Assembly: GCA_903828145.1 (NCBI GenBank)
Contig: CAIKKY010000006.1
Span: 248,001 to 312,000 of the forward strand
Reading direction: 5' to 3'
Length of the DNA: 64,000 nucleotides
Source of the DNA: an uncultured Hyphomicrobiales bacterium
GTDB lineage: Bacteria; Pseudomonadota; Alphaproteobacteria; Rhizobiales; Devosiaceae
Part shown: piece after piece, positions 19,556-29,368 of the stretch
How positions within the stretch are numbered: the first letter of the stretch is position 1
How the letters are laid out: every line of letters begins with the position of its first letter
Notes under the pieces: model-generated
Database searches by the model: none
What the model saw: only the letters and a program-made list of their open reading frames with translations
What the model was told of the DNA's origin: nothing
Translations under genes and position numbers: made by a program

Positions 19556-20514
19556 GACGATAAGGGGGTGCGCAATTCGCGCGGCAGGTTGAACACAATG
19601 CTCTCACGCTGCTGGCCGCTCTGCCGAACCCGCAAGCTGTAGCGGGTGGCAAAGGCATCGAGGATTTCGGTGACAAGCGTATCGGGCGCCGATGCGCCAG
19701 CGGTTACGCCAAGTGAGCGGATGCCATCGAACACCGGCCAGTCGATCTCGGCTGCCCGTTCAACGAGCACGGCGCGCGGGCAACCCGAGCGGCGCGCGAC
19801 TTCGACGAGGCGCATGGAGTTGGATGATTCGGGCGAGCCGACAACAACCAGCGCGTCAACCTGCGGGGCGATGGCCTTCACCGCCTCCTGCCGGTTGGTG
19901 GTGGCGTAACAGATGTCTTCTTTATGCGGCAGCGCAATGGCCGGAAAGCGCCGCTTGAGGATGGCGACGATGGCCTCGGTATCATCGACGCTGAGGGTCG
20001 TCTGGGTGACATAGGACAGCTGGGTCGGATCACGCGGGGTGAAGCGTTCGGCCTCGGCTTCGGTCTCGATCAGCGTTACGGCGCCGTCGGGCAATTGGCC
20101 CATGGTGCCCACCACTTCGACGTGACCGGCATGGCCGATGAGAATCACTTCGCGGCCCTCGGCGTGGTGCCGCGTCGCCTCGATATGCACTTTCGAGACC
20201 AGCGGGCAGGTCGCATCGAGCACGAACAGGTTGCGCGCGTTGGCGGCCTCGGGCACCGCCTTGGGCACTCCATGGGCCGAAAAAATCACCGGGGCAGTGG
20301 TCGCGGGGATTTCCGACAGATCTTCGACAAACACCGCGCCTTTTCGGCGCAGCTCATCGACCACATATTTGTTATGCACAATGGCGTGGCGCACATAGAC
20401 CGGCGCGCCATAGCGTTCGAGCGCCTGTTCCACGATCTGGATGGCGCGATCAACACCGGCGCAGAACCCGCGCGGGGCGCAAAGGGTGACATCGAGCTGC
20501 GGCTTTTCTTGCAT
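19552..20514 (-). CDS. ispH: 4-hydroxy-3-methylbut-2-enyl diphosphate reductase
   Basis: Last enzyme of the non-mevalonate pathway, an Fe-S enzyme producing IPP and [18 protein letters not shown] near the N-terminus, the two-His HAIVHN segment, FSAHGV, DATCPLV and [10 protein letters not shown] are all present, giving the three conserved cluster Cys. The ATG at 20514 gives 320 aa, standard for the family; the frame is open further upstream without similarity. First gene of ispH-GNAT-rnhA. Confidence 0.97.
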   Translation of the reverse strand: MQEKPQLDVTLCAPRGFCAGVDRAIQIVEQALERYGAPVYVRHAIVHNKYVVDELRRKGAVFVEDLSEIPATTAPVIFSAHGVPKAVPEAANARNLFVLDATCPLVSKVHIEATRHHAEGREVILIGHAGHVEVVGTMGQLPDGAVTLIETEAEAERFTPRDPTQLSYVTQTTLSVDDTEAIVAILKRRFPAIALPHKEDICYATTNRQEAVKAIAPQVDALVVVGSPESSNSMRLVEVARRSGCPRAVLVERAAEIDWPVFDGIRSLGVTAGASAPDTLVTEILDAFATRYSLRVRQSGQQRESIVFNLPRELRTPLSS

Positions 20515-20608
20515 TTTACAGCAGATGAGGCCTAAGTCGGGGCAAGTCAAGTGTTGCGGCTGAGCCGTGTAACGGCCAGATTGCGTCCGAATTCGAGATG
20601 GTAGACCG

Positions 20609-22858
20609 GTGAGCCTTCTCAACGACATGTTCGCGATTGTTCCCGCGACAGGCAAGGCTCAGCTTTCGCCGCGAGCCCGGTCTTTGCTCGCCGGTAAGGC
20701 GCGCTGGCTCACCCTCGCCCATGAGGCGGGGCTGGCTGTCGTCCCTACCATTGTCATCAGCCGGACCGCCTGGGAGGCCATGGGCCGCGAACGCCGCGCC
20801 GGGGGCAACAGGCTGCGCGACCATTGGGTTGCCACCCTGTTCAGGCTGGTGGGTCGCAACGGCGTGCCGCCCACGCTCGTCGTGCGCACATCGGCGCCGG
20901 TGCACCGGGCCGGACTGATGCCGGCTGAAACCGCCATTGCGCCGCCCGCCAACGAGGCCGAGGCGGTGGACCCGGCGCGGCCGCTGGGCCGGGCCATTAC
21001 CGAAGCCTTCGAGACCTATGCCGATACCGGTGAGACCGGCGACCAGATTGTCATTGTGCAGGCCCGCGCCGAGGGGCCGATCAGCGAAGTACTGACCCGC
21101 GATCCGCAGACCGGCGTCGCCGGCCCCGCCGACGCCAAGGGCCATACGCTGGTCTCTGTTCCGGCCGCAACCCGCGCATTGGTCGCGGAGATGGACCGCA
21201 TTGCCGAACAGATCATGGTCTGCCACCTCGTCGATGATGGCGAGACGGTGCGGCTCCTGTCGGCGCGCCCCGCCAAGGTGACGGCGCTCGCCGAGCTGGT
21301 AGCGGCCGTTGATCGGGTGGAAGCCGGGATATGGACCCCGCGTGAAGCGGTGGCCCATGCCGATCCCTCGCGGCTCCAGCAGATTCTGCATCCCCGCCTC
21401 AGGAACGCCGATGGCGCCGAAGTGTTGGCGACCGGGCTCGGCGTGTCGCCGGGTGCCGCCAGCGGGCATATTGTGTTTACGCCCGAAGACGCGGCGCGGA
21501 TGAAGGCGCGCGGCCGCCATTCCATTCTGGTGGTGACCGAAACCGGCCCCGCCGACATTGAAGGCATGAAGGCCGCGACAGGGATTCTGACCGCGCGCGG
21601 CGGCATGACGAGCCATGCGGCCGTTGTGGCGCGCATTACCGGCAAGCCCTGCGTCGCCGGGGTGCGCGTCCTCAGCGTCAACGTCGCCGACATGACCTGC
21701 CGCTTCGGCGAGCGCACGTTACGCTCCGGCGATCGCATCACCATCGATGGCACCGATGGGGCAATCTATCTCGGCGCCCTGCCGCTTGCTGAACCGCAGA
21801 TTGGCGGCGCGGTCTCGACGCTGCTCGGCTGGTCGGATGCCACGCGCGAGGTGGCCGTGCGCGCCAATGCCGAAACCAGCGAGGCGGTGGCGACAGCCCT
21901 GCGCTTCGGGGCCGAAGGCATTGGCCTTGCCCGGTCTGAACACATGTTTTTTTCGCGCGAGCGCATGGTGGCGCTCCGCCGCCTGATCCTCTCCGAAGAC
22001 GCCGATGATCGCGCCGAGGCGCTCCATGGTCTTGTTGATTTCCAGACCGACGATTATTCGCAGATCTTTTCTGCCATGGCCGGCAAGCCGGTGACCGTCC
22101 GCCTGTTCGATCCGCCGCTCCACGAATTCCTGCCGCGCTCGGATGAAGACATCGAGGAAACCGCGCAGTCGCTGGGGTTGGCGGTACGCGCCCTCAAAAT
22201 CCGGCTCGACCGGATTGCCGAAATCAACCCGATGCTTGGCCATCGCGGCGTGCGGTTGGCCATCACCTATCCCGAAATCCTGAAGATGCAGATGGAGGCC
22301 ATGTGCGCCGGGGTGCGGGCGGCGAGCGCCAAGGGGCTCGACCCGGTGGCGCTGGAAGTCATGGTGCCCTTCGTCTCGACCGTCAGCGAGGTGGTTGAGG
22401 TCAAGCGGCAGGTCTTTGACATTCTCGATAGCGCCTATCTGCCGCCCCTCGCGCGTGAGCGCTTTCGCTTTGGCACGATGATCGAGCTGCCGCGCGCAGC
22501 GCTGAGGGCCGGGGAAATTGCCGAGCATGTCGACTTTTTCTCGTTTGGCACCAATGATCTGACCCAGACGACCTATGGGATTTCGCGCGACGATGCCCCG
22601 GCCTTTCTCTCAGCCTATCAGCGCAAGGGGCTCTATGATTTCGATCCCTTCGTGACGCTTGATAAAAAGGGCGTTGGCGAAATGATCGAAATCGCCATTG
22701 CGCGCGGCAAGGCTGCGAACCCGCGCCTCAAGATCGGGATCTGCGGGGAACATGCGGGTGATCCCGCCTCGCTCGATTTCTTCGCGCGGCTGAAGGTTGA
22801 TTATGTCAGCTGTTCGCCGTACCGGGTGCCGGTCGCCCGCCTCGCACTTGCGCGTTAA
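20609..22858 (+). CDS. Pyruvate phosphate dikinase-like PEP-utilizing enzyme with short N-terminus
   Basis: The last 480 residues match PPDK closely: a swivel domain with phospho-His336 in [12 protein letters not shown], then the PEP/pyruvate barrel with [27 protein letters not shown], and the end [27 protein letters not shown]. The part before the swivel domain is only about 270 residues; in PPDK the ATP-grasp part is over 100 longer. Its usual SMPGMMDTVLNLG signature is absent; only a VVRTSAP segment recalls it. Total 749 aa against about 880. The nucleotide-binding step is therefore doubtful. GTG start. It stands alone, divergent from ispH. Confidence 0.85.
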   Translation: MSLLNDMFAIVPATGKAQLSPRARSLLAGKARWLTLAHEAGLAVVPTIVISRTAWEAMGRERRAGGNRLRDHWVATLFRLVGRNGVPPTLVVRTSAPVHRAGLMPAETAIAPPANEAEAVDPARPLGRAITEAFETYADTGETGDQIVIVQARAEGPISEVLTRDPQTGVAGPADAKGHTLVSVPAATRALVAEMDRIAEQIMVCHLVDDGETVRLLSARPAKVTALAELVAAVDRVEAGIWTPREAVAHADPSRLQQILHPRLRNADGAEVLATGLGVSPGAASGHIVFTPEDAARMKARGRHSILVVTETGPADIEGMKAATGILTARGGMTSHAAVVARITGKPCVAGVRVLSVNVADMTCRFGERTLRSGDRITIDGTDGAIYLGALPLAEPQIGGAVSTLLGWSDATREVAVRANAETSEAVATALRFGAEGIGLARSEHMFFSRERMVALRRLILSEDADDRAEALHGLVDFQTDDYSQIFSAMAGKPVTVRLFDPPLHEFLPRSDEDIEETAQSLGLAVRALKIRLDRIAEINPMLGHRGVRLAITYPEILKMQMEAMCAGVRAASAKGLDPVALEVMVPFVSTVSEVVEVKRQVFDILDSAYLPPLARERFRFGTMIELPRAALRAGEIAEHVDFFSFGTNDLTQTTYGISRDDAPAFLSAYQRKGLYDFDPFVTLDKKGVGEMIEIAIARGKAANPRLKIGICGEHAGDPASLDFFARLKVDYVSCSPYRVPVARLALAR

Positions 22859-23025
22859 CCCTTAATGGCGCTGGCTCCGAACGCGTAACGGTACGGGAAC
22901 CGGGGATTTCGGGCGCCTGTTTACCTCGAGATAACCCTAACGCCGTACGGTTGGATCGCGGGGTGGCTTGGCGTCGGGCTCCCGCCGTCAGCCCCTGTCG
23001 TCGTGTGAATTTGTAAAGCGTATCC

Positions 23026-24021
23026 ATGACCCTGAGATCGCCGAGCCGGGCAGGCCACGAGTTTGCCCAACTGCGCCTGATGATCGCCATCTGTGCCACG
23101 GCATTGGGACTGGCCCTGTCGACGGCGGTGGCGCTTGCGCCCGATCACTCAGCGGACCTTCTGGCTGCCGCGCCTGCGCCAACACTGGTGCGCGAAAACG
23201 GCACGCTGCGGATCACCGGATCGCTGGACGCGCTGTTTCAATCGGCGAGTTTCATTGGCACCAACCGGGCGCTGAAGCAGGACCGGGTGCGGGCCTTCAG
23301 CGCAAGCGTTGATGACTTCACCGCGTCTTTTTCGGATATCCGCGCCCGCATTGCGGCTGTCCGCACCGCGCTCGTTGAGCGTAAAGTCAAAAAGCCCGAT
23401 CTCGTCGCCGAACTGGCCCCCGCGCCCGCAACACCCGCACTTACCGCGATTGATGGGTTGGCCGAGACGGGCACCAATGCGCCCAAGCCGAGCACCATGT
23501 CGGCCAAGCTGGCCTATGCCCGCGCTGACCAGCCCACCGACACCCCGCAGGCGATTGAGAACGATGGTGCCAAGTCGGGCACCAAGACCAAGAGCGGCAA
23601 GGCCGTATCGGAAAAAGACCTGTGGTGCATGGCCACCGCCATCTATTTCGAATCGCGCGGCGAGACCTATCGCGGTCAGGTCGCCGTCGGGCAGGTGGTG
23701 ATGAACCGGCTGGCGCATCCGCTCTACCCGAAAACCATCTGCGCCGTGGTGTTCCAGAACGAGCAGAAGCGCAATGCCTGCCAGTTCTCCTTTGCCTGCG
23801 ACGGGATTCCGGAGACGGTGACCGACAAGAAGTCCTGGGCGCAGGCCATGAAAATTGCCAAGAACGTCATCGCCGGGCGCGACCGGGTGGCCGAAGTGGG
23901 CCATGCGACGCACTATCACGCGCTCTATGTGCGCCCCGATTGGGCCCCGCGCATGAAGAAGGTGACGAAGATCGGGCTCCACGTTTTCTACCAGTTCAAA
24001 CGCGGCTGGCGCTTTGGCTAA
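23026..24021 (+). CDS. SleB-like cell wall hydrolase
   Basis: 331 residues. A signal or anchor segment (about 18-38) is followed by a roughly 170-residue low-complexity linker rich in Ala, Thr and Pro, and a C-terminal Hydrolase_2 (SleB-type) domain from about 198. That domain contains CMATAIYFESRGE, with Glu209 the likely catalytic acid, then GQVAVGQVVMNR and FSFACDG. Probably a periplasmic peptidoglycan lytic enzyme. The 3' end overlaps the opposing ABC permease gene by 4 bp. Confidence 0.9.
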   Translation: MTLRSPSRAGHEFAQLRLMIAICATALGLALSTAVALAPDHSADLLAAAPAPTLVRENGTLRITGSLDALFQSASFIGTNRALKQDRVRAFSASVDDFTASFSDIRARIAAVRTALVERKVKKPDLVAELAPAPATPALTAIDGLAETGTNAPKPSTMSAKLAYARADQPTDTPQAIENDGAKSGTKTKSGKAVSEKDLWCMATAIYFESRGETYRGQVAVGQVVMNRLAHPLYPKTICAVVFQNEQKRNACQFSFACDGIPETVTDKKSWAQAMKIAKNVIAGRDRVAEVGHATHYHALYVRPDWAPRMKKVTKIGLHVFYQFKRGWRFG

Positions 24022-24791
24022 CGGGGCGACCCGCCGCGCCGCCACCGCGTGAGCGCCAGGTGGCTGATGAGACTGGTTAGCCCATAAAGCGCGATGCCAG
24101 CGACAGCGAGCAGCACGAGGGCCGCGAAGACACGCGGCGCATTGAGCCGATACTGGGCTTCGAGAAGGCGATAGGCGAGCCCGGCATCGCGACCGGCTGA
24201 TCCGGCAGCAAATTCCCCGACGACGGCTGCGATCAGGCTGAGCCCGCCGCCAATCCGCAGGCCCGTCAGCGCGAAGGGCAGGGCCGAGGGCAGCTCCAGC
24301 GTGATGAGCACCTGAAGCCGCGACGCGCCCATGAGCCGCATCAGATCGCGAAGGCCCGGATCGGCTGCCCGCAGCCCGGCGAGCATTGTGGCGAGGATCG
24401 GGAAGAAGGCGACAATGAAGGCCGTGGTGAGCACGGCGGTGCGGCTGTCGGTATAGATGAGCAGGAGCGGCGCCACCGCAACGACCGGCGTCACCTGTAA
24501 AATGATGGCGAAGGGCATGAAGGCGCGCTCAAGGAGCCGCGACTGCACCAGCACCATGGCCAGGGCCCCCGCCCCAATGAGCGCGAGCATCAGCGCAAGG
24601 AGCGTCGTGCCAAGCGTGACCGCCAGCGCCGGGAGCAGCACGGGGGCATCGGTGATGAGGGCCATAAGCACATCGAGCGGGCCCGGCACGAGATAGCGCG
24701 GCACACCGGAAAGCTGAACAGCCACGGCCCAGTAAAGCAGCGCAAGCCCCAGCGCGAGGACCGGAACGATGAGGCTGAGGAGCCGCGTCAT
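24018..24791 (-). CDS. ABC transporter permease, NMT1/THI5 (SsuC/ThiX-type) importer
   Basis: 257 residues with six hydrophobic segments and the BPD-type EAA loop (LMRLMGASRLQVLITLELPSALP, shortened here). It belongs to the nitrate/sulfonate/pyrimidine-precursor permease group. The start overlaps the ATPase gene stop by 4 bp, making a three-gene cassette (binding protein, ATPase, permease). Confidence 0.92.
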   Translation of the reverse strand: MTRLLSLIVPVLALGLALLYWAVAVQLSGVPRYLVPGPLDVLMALITDAPVLLPALAVTLGTTLLALMLALIGAGALAMVLVQSRLLERAFMPFAIILQVTPVVAVAPLLLIYTDSRTAVLTTAFIVAFFPILATMLAGLRAADPGLRDLMRLMGASRLQVLITLELPSALPFALTGLRIGGGLSLIAAVVGEFAAGSAGRDAGLAYRLLEAQYRLNAPRVFAALVLLAVAGIALYGLTSLISHLALTRWRRGGSPR

Positions 24792-25573
24792 GGGCCTTCT
24801 CCCATCGCGCGGGTCAGCGCTGTGCTGATGGCGGCGGTGCGCAGCCGAAAGGCCTCGGCGGTGCGGAACGATGGACCCGCCGGGTCTTGTGGCGGAAATT
24901 CGAGACCGTCAACGATCCGACCAGGCCGGGGCGACAGCACCAGAACGCGGCTCGCGAGATAGGCGCTTTCGAAAATCGAATGGGTAACAAACACGAGGCT
25001 CACCCGCGCGGTGGCCGCCAGCGCCAACAGATCATCATTGAGCCGGAAGCGCGTGATCTCATCGAGGGCAGCAAAGGGCTCGTCGAACAGGAGCAGGTCC
25101 GGCCCGGTGATGAGCGCGCGGGCGAGCGCCACCCGCATCCGCATGCCGCCTGAGAGTTCGGCAGGAACCGCGTGGGCGAAATCGGCAATGCCCATGGCCC
25201 TGAGGCCCTCATAGGCCGCCTCGCGGGCCGCGCGCTGCGGCACGCCCCGAACCCGGAGCGGCAGGGCCACATTGCCGAGCGCACTGCGCCAGGGCAAGAG
25301 CGTCGGGTCCTGAAAAACCACACCGATGGAGCCCGGGCGCGGCGCCGTAGCATTGCCCCACCGGATCGTGCCCGAGGTGGGAGCCATCAGCCCCGCCATG
25401 AGGCGCAACAGGGTTGATTTACCGGCCCCGGACGGCCCGACGACAACGAGGCGCTCACCGGGCATGACCGTGAGGTCAAGGTCCCTTAGCGCCTCGGTGC
25501 CATTGGCGTAGCGCGCCGCCACCCCGCTGAGGGTGAGGCCGGTAAAGGGCAGCTCTGGGGTCTGGGTCACCAT
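24788..25573 (-). CDS. ABC transporter ATP-binding protein of the same importer
   Basis: 261 residues. Walker A GPSGAGKST, Q-loop VFQDPTLLPW, signature ELSGGMRMRVALARA, Walker B LLLFDEPFAALDEITR and the H-loop VTHS are intact. LLPWRSALGNV after the Q-loop is typical of SsuB/TauB/ThiZ-type ATPases. The ATG at 25573 is preferred; the frame stays open 16 codons upstream. It follows the binding-protein gene by 14 bp. Confidence 0.94.
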   Translation of the reverse strand: MVTQTPELPFTGLTLSGVAARYANGTEALRDLDLTVMPGERLVVVGPSGAGKSTLLRLMAGLMAPTSGTIRWGNATAPRPGSIGVVFQDPTLLPWRSALGNVALPLRVRGVPQRAAREAAYEGLRAMGIADFAHAVPAELSGGMRMRVALARALITGPDLLLFDEPFAALDEITRFRLNDDLLALAATARVSLVFVTHSIFESAYLASRVLVLSPRPGRIVDGLEFPPQDPAGPSFRTAEAFRLRTAAISTALTRAMGEGP

Positions 25574-25587
25574 GGCAGGGCCTGCCG

Positions 25588-26589
25588 CTACTGAACCAGA
25601 TCCATCCCGAGACCGTGGCACACCAGCGCCGTGGTGAACGCGGCGCTGACATCGAGACCCTTGGCGACGACGCCAGCCGCGGACAGTTCGGCATAGAACC
25701 GCTGCCAGCGCTCAGTGGTCATGCAGCCGATCCCGCCCGTGGCGGCATCGCCCGACACCAGCAGCTGATACGCCTTCATCTCGGCCACAGCGTTATCGAT
25801 CCGCGCCTGGTCCATGTCGGGATTGTCTTTGAGGATCAGCGCATTGGCCGCCGAATTATCGCCGTAGAGATAGGTGTACCACCCGATGATCGAGGCTTCG
25901 ACGAAGCGCTTGGCTACGTCCTCATGGCTTTCGTACCACGGGCGCATGGCCTCGATGGTGGTCGAATAGGACGCATAGCCATAATCGGCCAACAGGAAGA
26001 CCGCAGGCTTCACGCCGGTTTCTTTTTCAATCGCATAGGGCTCGGAGGTCACATAGCCCTGCTGGATGGCGGACTTGTCGGCGAGAAACGGCGCGGCGCT
26101 GAAGGTATAGGGCGCAATTTTCTCTTCGGTGAAGGCCGGAAATTGCCCCTTGAGCCAGGCGAAATACGTGAACACGCCATCCTTGGCGATCAGGTATTTC
26201 GAGGCGCCTGCGAGATCGGCCAGCGTCGTGTAGCCCGCTTCGGGATGCGCGATCAGCACCTGCGGGTCTTTCTGGAACATCGCGGCGAGCGTGATGCTGG
26301 GCACGCCTTCGGCGAGCGCGGCGAGGGCCCCGGTGGTTGACCCCATATAGAGATCGAGCTTGCCAGCGGCCAGCAGCTGGCGATTGCCGGCCTTGGGGCC
26401 GCCCGGCACGAGGGTGACATCCAGCCCGTATCGGGCGTAGGTGCCATCGGCGAGGGCCTGATAAAAGCCCCCATGTTCGGCCTGGGCAAACCAGTTGGTG
26501 CCGAAAGTGACCTTGTCCGCGGCGTGGGCGGGCGCAACGCCCACGGCGATGACGAGGCCAAGGACGGCCAATACAATGCGGTTTCGCAT
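25588..26589 (-). CDS. ABC substrate-binding protein, NMT1/THI5-like
   Basis: 333 residues with a signal peptide (cleavage after APAHA near 23), then TFGTNWFAQAEHGGFYQALADG, typical of NMT1/THI5-like periplasmic proteins that bind thiamine-pyrimidine precursors or related small molecules. The ligand is unproven. I searched upstream for a thiamine pyrophosphate riboswitch and saw none of its conserved parts, so a thiamine role lacks regulatory support here. Confidence 0.88.
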   Translation of the reverse strand: MRNRIVLAVLGLVIAVGVAPAHAADKVTFGTNWFAQAEHGGFYQALADGTYARYGLDVTLVPGGPKAGNRQLLAAGKLDLYMGSTTGALAALAEGVPSITLAAMFQKDPQVLIAHPEAGYTTLADLAGASKYLIAKDGVFTYFAWLKGQFPAFTEEKIAPYTFSAAPFLADKSAIQQGYVTSEPYAIEKETGVKPAVFLLADYGYASYSTTIEAMRPWYESHEDVAKRFVEASIIGWYTYLYGDNSAANALILKDNPDMDQARIDNAVAEMKAYQLLVSGDAATGGIGCMTTERWQRFYAELSAAGVVAKGLDVSAAFTTALVCHGLGMDLVQ

Positions 26590-26708
26590 GTCCTTGATCC
26601 TGTACTGTGAGAAGGAAACGCGCCGGGCCCCGGCTCAAGGCCGGTGGACGAGCGCGTCACCCGCGCTGTAATAGACGGACGGACAAAAAAGAAAAGCAGC
26701 ATTTATAG

Positions 26709-26750
26709 GCCCCCGCCCTGCATCGGGTGCAGGGCCGGAGCGGTGGGGGC
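26709..26750 (-). terminator. Long GC-rich hairpin between asparaginase and ABC cassette
   Basis: A perfect 8-bp stem (26715-26722 with 26728-26735) lies inside an outer GCCCCC/GGGGGC pairing. It starts just after the asparaginase stop. Reading that way, a T-rich tract follows only after some 15-20 more bases, so termination is plausible but not textbook. It may separate the two transcription units. Confidence 0.4.
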
Positions 26751-26754
26751 AAGG

Positions 26755-27771
26755 TCAGCTGACCTGATCCCACAGGGCGCTGGCGCGCAGTTCGCCCACC
26801 TCGACCCCTCGTATCGATTTGATGGGTTGCGTCCGAAAGCGCGCGAGCACGGCGTCGGCCTCGGCATCGGGGGCGGCAAAGCGGCTGAGGAGCGTCGCGA
26901 CCATGGCGACGCTGGCGGCCATGTTGCCATCGTCGACCTTGAGTGCATAACCGAGCCCGAGCGCGCGGATGGCACCGCACTGCACGCCCTCGGCACCGCC
27001 CTTTTGCATGAGCTGGCCCTTGAAGGCCTCCATGACGAGCGAATCGAAATGCCCGGTTCCCCCCACGAGCAGCGGATGCCGCGTCGCCGCCGTGAACAGC
27101 CGCCGCGCGCTCTGGGCGAGGGCGGGTTCGAGCCCTTCACCGGTCGCCATACGGGCAAAACCGGTGGCAAGGGATTTGAGCGGCGAGGCCCAGGTGGGAA
27201 TGGAGCAGCCATCGGTGCCGCAGGCGCCTTCATGAAGATGCGCCCCGGTGACCTCGGCCATGAGATCATGCACCAGCTGCTGCACCTTGTGCGTCCGGTC
27301 GACATAGCCGCGATGATCGACCCCGAGCGCCCGCGCGGTGGCGAGAAGCCCGGCGTGCTTGCCCGAGCAATTGTTATGGATGGGCAGGGCGACTCCGCCC
27401 GCGTCGCGCAGCGCCTCGCGGGCCTTGGCATTACTCGGCCAATGCGCCCCGCATTCGAGCGCATCGGCATTGAGCCCGATCCGCCCGAGAAAGGCCGTGA
27501 CCCCCGCCACATGCTGCGGTTCTCCGTGGTGGGAGGCAGAGGCGAGCGCCAGATCCTCGTCGGTGAGACCGAACCGCTCGATGGCGCCCGAGGCGACGAG
27601 CCCCATCGCCTGGATCGATTTCACGGCGGAGCGCGGATAGACTGGCCGGTCGATATCGCCTAGAGCCGCCACGATGCGGCCGGCTGCATCGGCCACGACA
27701 AACGCGCCCCGGTGCCGGTTTTCAACCAGCGGACCGCGTGTCTGCTCGGCCAGTATCGGATTGACGCTCAT
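26755..27771 (-). CDS. Asparaginase, AnsA/asparaginase II family (Rhizobium type)
   Basis: 338 residues of the PF06089-type asparaginase, unrelated in sequence to E. coli AnsA/AnsB. Conserved blocks visible: VYPRSAVKSIQA near 46-57, ASASHHGEP, NNCSGKHAGLL (the SGKH motif) and GTDGCSIP. The ATG at 27771 matches the family start; the frame is open 56 codons upstream without similarity. It hydrolyses asparagine to aspartate. It stands alone here. Confidence 0.93.
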   Translation of the reverse strand: MSVNPILAEQTRGPLVENRHRGAFVVADAAGRIVAALGDIDRPVYPRSAVKSIQAMGLVASGAIERFGLTDEDLALASASHHGEPQHVAGVTAFLGRIGLNADALECGAHWPSNAKAREALRDAGGVALPIHNNCSGKHAGLLATARALGVDHRGYVDRTHKVQQLVHDLMAEVTGAHLHEGACGTDGCSIPTWASPLKSLATGFARMATGEGLEPALAQSARRLFTAATRHPLLVGGTGHFDSLVMEAFKGQLMQKGGAEGVQCGAIRALGLGYALKVDDGNMAASVAMVATLLSRFAAPDAEADAVLARFRTQPIKSIRGVEVGELRASALWDQVS

Positions 27772-27869
27772 ACCACCCTCGACCCTCTGCCCTGATGCCA
27801 GAAAGCACGTACGGTGGCGCGCCAACCCGCAGGCGTCAACGGGTGCGGCGGGCTTTTTTTGTATCGGCC

Positions 27870-28202
27870 TTAAGGCGAAAGGAAGCGCAGGTAGCGCCGG
27901 TTCACCCAGCCGCGCTGCGCTGGGCCAGTGAGGAGGCACCAGTCGGCTCCGCCCTGCGGCGCGATGATGCAGCGCACGACAAAGACCCGCACGCCCCTAT
28001 CAAGCGCCCCGACGGCGCGCGACCACGAGGCGGGCCAGCGGCGCACTGTCAGCGTATCGCCGTCCGGCACATGGACGACGCGGGCCGGGGCCTGAACATC
28101 ATACCCGGCAGCCATGACCGGCTGGATAGAGAGCCCCGCCGCGCCGAGAATCAGCAGGCCGGCAAAGGTGGCAAGAACAAGCGGCTTCAGGGTGCGGATC
28201 AT
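27870..28202 (-). CDS. Small secreted SH3-like protein
   Basis: 110 residues. A hydrophobic signal segment (about 5-30, ending VMAAG) precedes a domain with D-G-D-TL-x-VR (about 47-54), two Cys (VVRCI and WCLLTG) and a final RGWVNRRYLRF, which is the ending of bacterial SH3-type domains. The ATG at 28202 has an excellent GGAGG. Probably periplasmic; SH3-like domains often bind cell wall. Function unknown. Confidence 0.78.
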   Translation of the reverse strand: MIRTLKPLVLATFAGLLILGAAGLSIQPVMAAGYDVQAPARVVHVPDGDTLTVRRWPASWSRAVGALDRGVRVFVVRCIIAPQGGADWCLLTGPAQRGWVNRRYLRFLSP

Positions 28203-28361
28203 GGCGACCTCCAGAACGGGAACAGCACCACCCTGCAGCGCCCGCCTTGAACCCCGGCTGAGGCTCCTGTTCATTTTCGGTTCAAGCGGCCGCAAGGGCT
28301 CCGGTTCGCCTCGACCGCAGCCAGAACGCACGATAGGCTTCAGTTAAATGGAGGAACATCA

Positions 28362-29219
28362 ATGCCCAAGGTTCTCGTTACCGGTGGCAGCGGCAAGCTC
28401 GGCCGCGCCGTACTCAAAGACCTCGTTGCCCATGGCTATGAGGTGCTGAATGTCGATCAGGCCGCCCCGCGCGAGGCCCTGTGCCCGACGCTCAGGATCG
28501 ACCTCAGGGATTTCGGCCAGGTCGCGGCGGCGATTCTGGGGGGGACGGACGAAAAGCAGGGTCCGTTTGATGCGGTGGTGCATCTCGCGGCCATTCCGGC
28601 CCCGGGGCTTCAGGCCAATCCAACGACCTTCGCCAATAATGTGCCGGCGACCTACAATGTGCTTGAAGCCTGCCGCCTCGCGGGTATCCGCAATGTCGTG
28701 TTCGCCTCCTCCGAGACTGTGCTCGGCCTGCCCTTCGAGACCCCGCCGCCCTATGTGCCGGTAGACGAAGACTATGCGCCGCGGCCCGAGAGCGCCTATT
28801 CTCTCGGCAAGCGGCTCGATGAGGCCATGGCGGCCGAATTCTGCCGCTGGGACAAAGAGTTGAAGATTGTCGGGCTGCGCTTTTCCAACGTGATGGACGT
28901 GGAGGATTATGCGGCCTTCCCCGCCTTTGATCACGATGCGCGGCTGCGCAAATGGAACCTCTGGGCCTATATTGACGCCCGCGATGGCGCGCAGGCCGTG
29001 CGGCGCGGCCTTGAGGCCGGGTTCAAAGGCTTTGAGCCCTTCATCATCGCCAATGCCGATAGTGTCATGACGCGCTCGAATGCGGCGCTGATGGCTGAGG
29101 TGTTCCCCACCGTTCCGCACAAGACCACGCTTTCGCCCAATGGCACGCTGCTATCGATTGAAAAGGCGCGGAAGCTTTTGGGCTATAGCCCGCAACACAG
29201 CTGGCGCAATCACGTCTAG
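28362..29219 (+). CDS. NAD-dependent epimerase/dehydratase (extended SDR)
   Basis: 285 residues. The nucleotide loop VLVTGGSGKLGRAV is at 4-17 (GxxGxxG) and the catalytic Y-x-x-x-K lies in SAYSLGK near residue 150, with a Ser triad residue in FASSET. The C-terminal half fits sugar-nucleotide or uronate-type short-chain dehydrogenases; the exact substrate is not readable. A terminator hairpin lies about 28 bp beyond the stop. Confidence 0.9.
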   Translation: MPKVLVTGGSGKLGRAVLKDLVAHGYEVLNVDQAAPREALCPTLRIDLRDFGQVAAAILGGTDEKQGPFDAVVHLAAIPAPGLQANPTTFANNVPATYNVLEACRLAGIRNVVFASSETVLGLPFETPPPYVPVDEDYAPRPESAYSLGKRLDEAMAAEFCRWDKELKIVGLRFSNVMDVEDYAAFPAFDHDARLRKWNLWAYIDARDGAQAVRRGLEAGFKGFEPFIIANADSVMTRSNAALMAEVFPTVPHKTTLSPNGTLLSIEKARKLLGYSPQHSWRNHV

Positions 29220-29246
29220 GAGGGGGCGACACGGTGACGACAGGCA

Positions 29247-29280
29247 GCACGGCTGGGGATTGGCAGCCGTGCGATTTTTG
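29247..29280 (+). terminator. Rho-independent terminator after the epimerase gene
   Basis: A perfect 8-bp stem (29247-29254 with 29265-29272, ten-base loop) is followed by GATTTTTG. It separates the epimerase from the yej operon. Confidence 0.75.
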
Positions 29281-29368
29281 CCAAATCGCAGTACGTCGTT
29301 ACAGTGTGGTCGGTTGTCCGACCCCGAGCCCCCTGGTGTAGACCTGACGACCAAGAGGAACGCTGCAT

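Noticed and set aside
22859-23025. Possible regulatory or RNA element between the PPDK-like and cell wall hydrolase genes
   Set aside because: Only an imperfect repeat around the two GTACGG words is visible; no tRNA, terminator or known RNA shape.
26590-26755. Thiamine pyrophosphate riboswitch before the NMT1/THI5-type importer
   Set aside because: None of the conserved riboswitch segments (CTGAGA, ACC-x-TGAACCTGATC-type) is visible on the transcribed strand.
27840-27870. T-run after a GC repeat read as a plus-strand terminator
   Set aside because: No plus-strand gene ends there; the pairing is short and the T-run faces the wrong way for the minus-strand gene.
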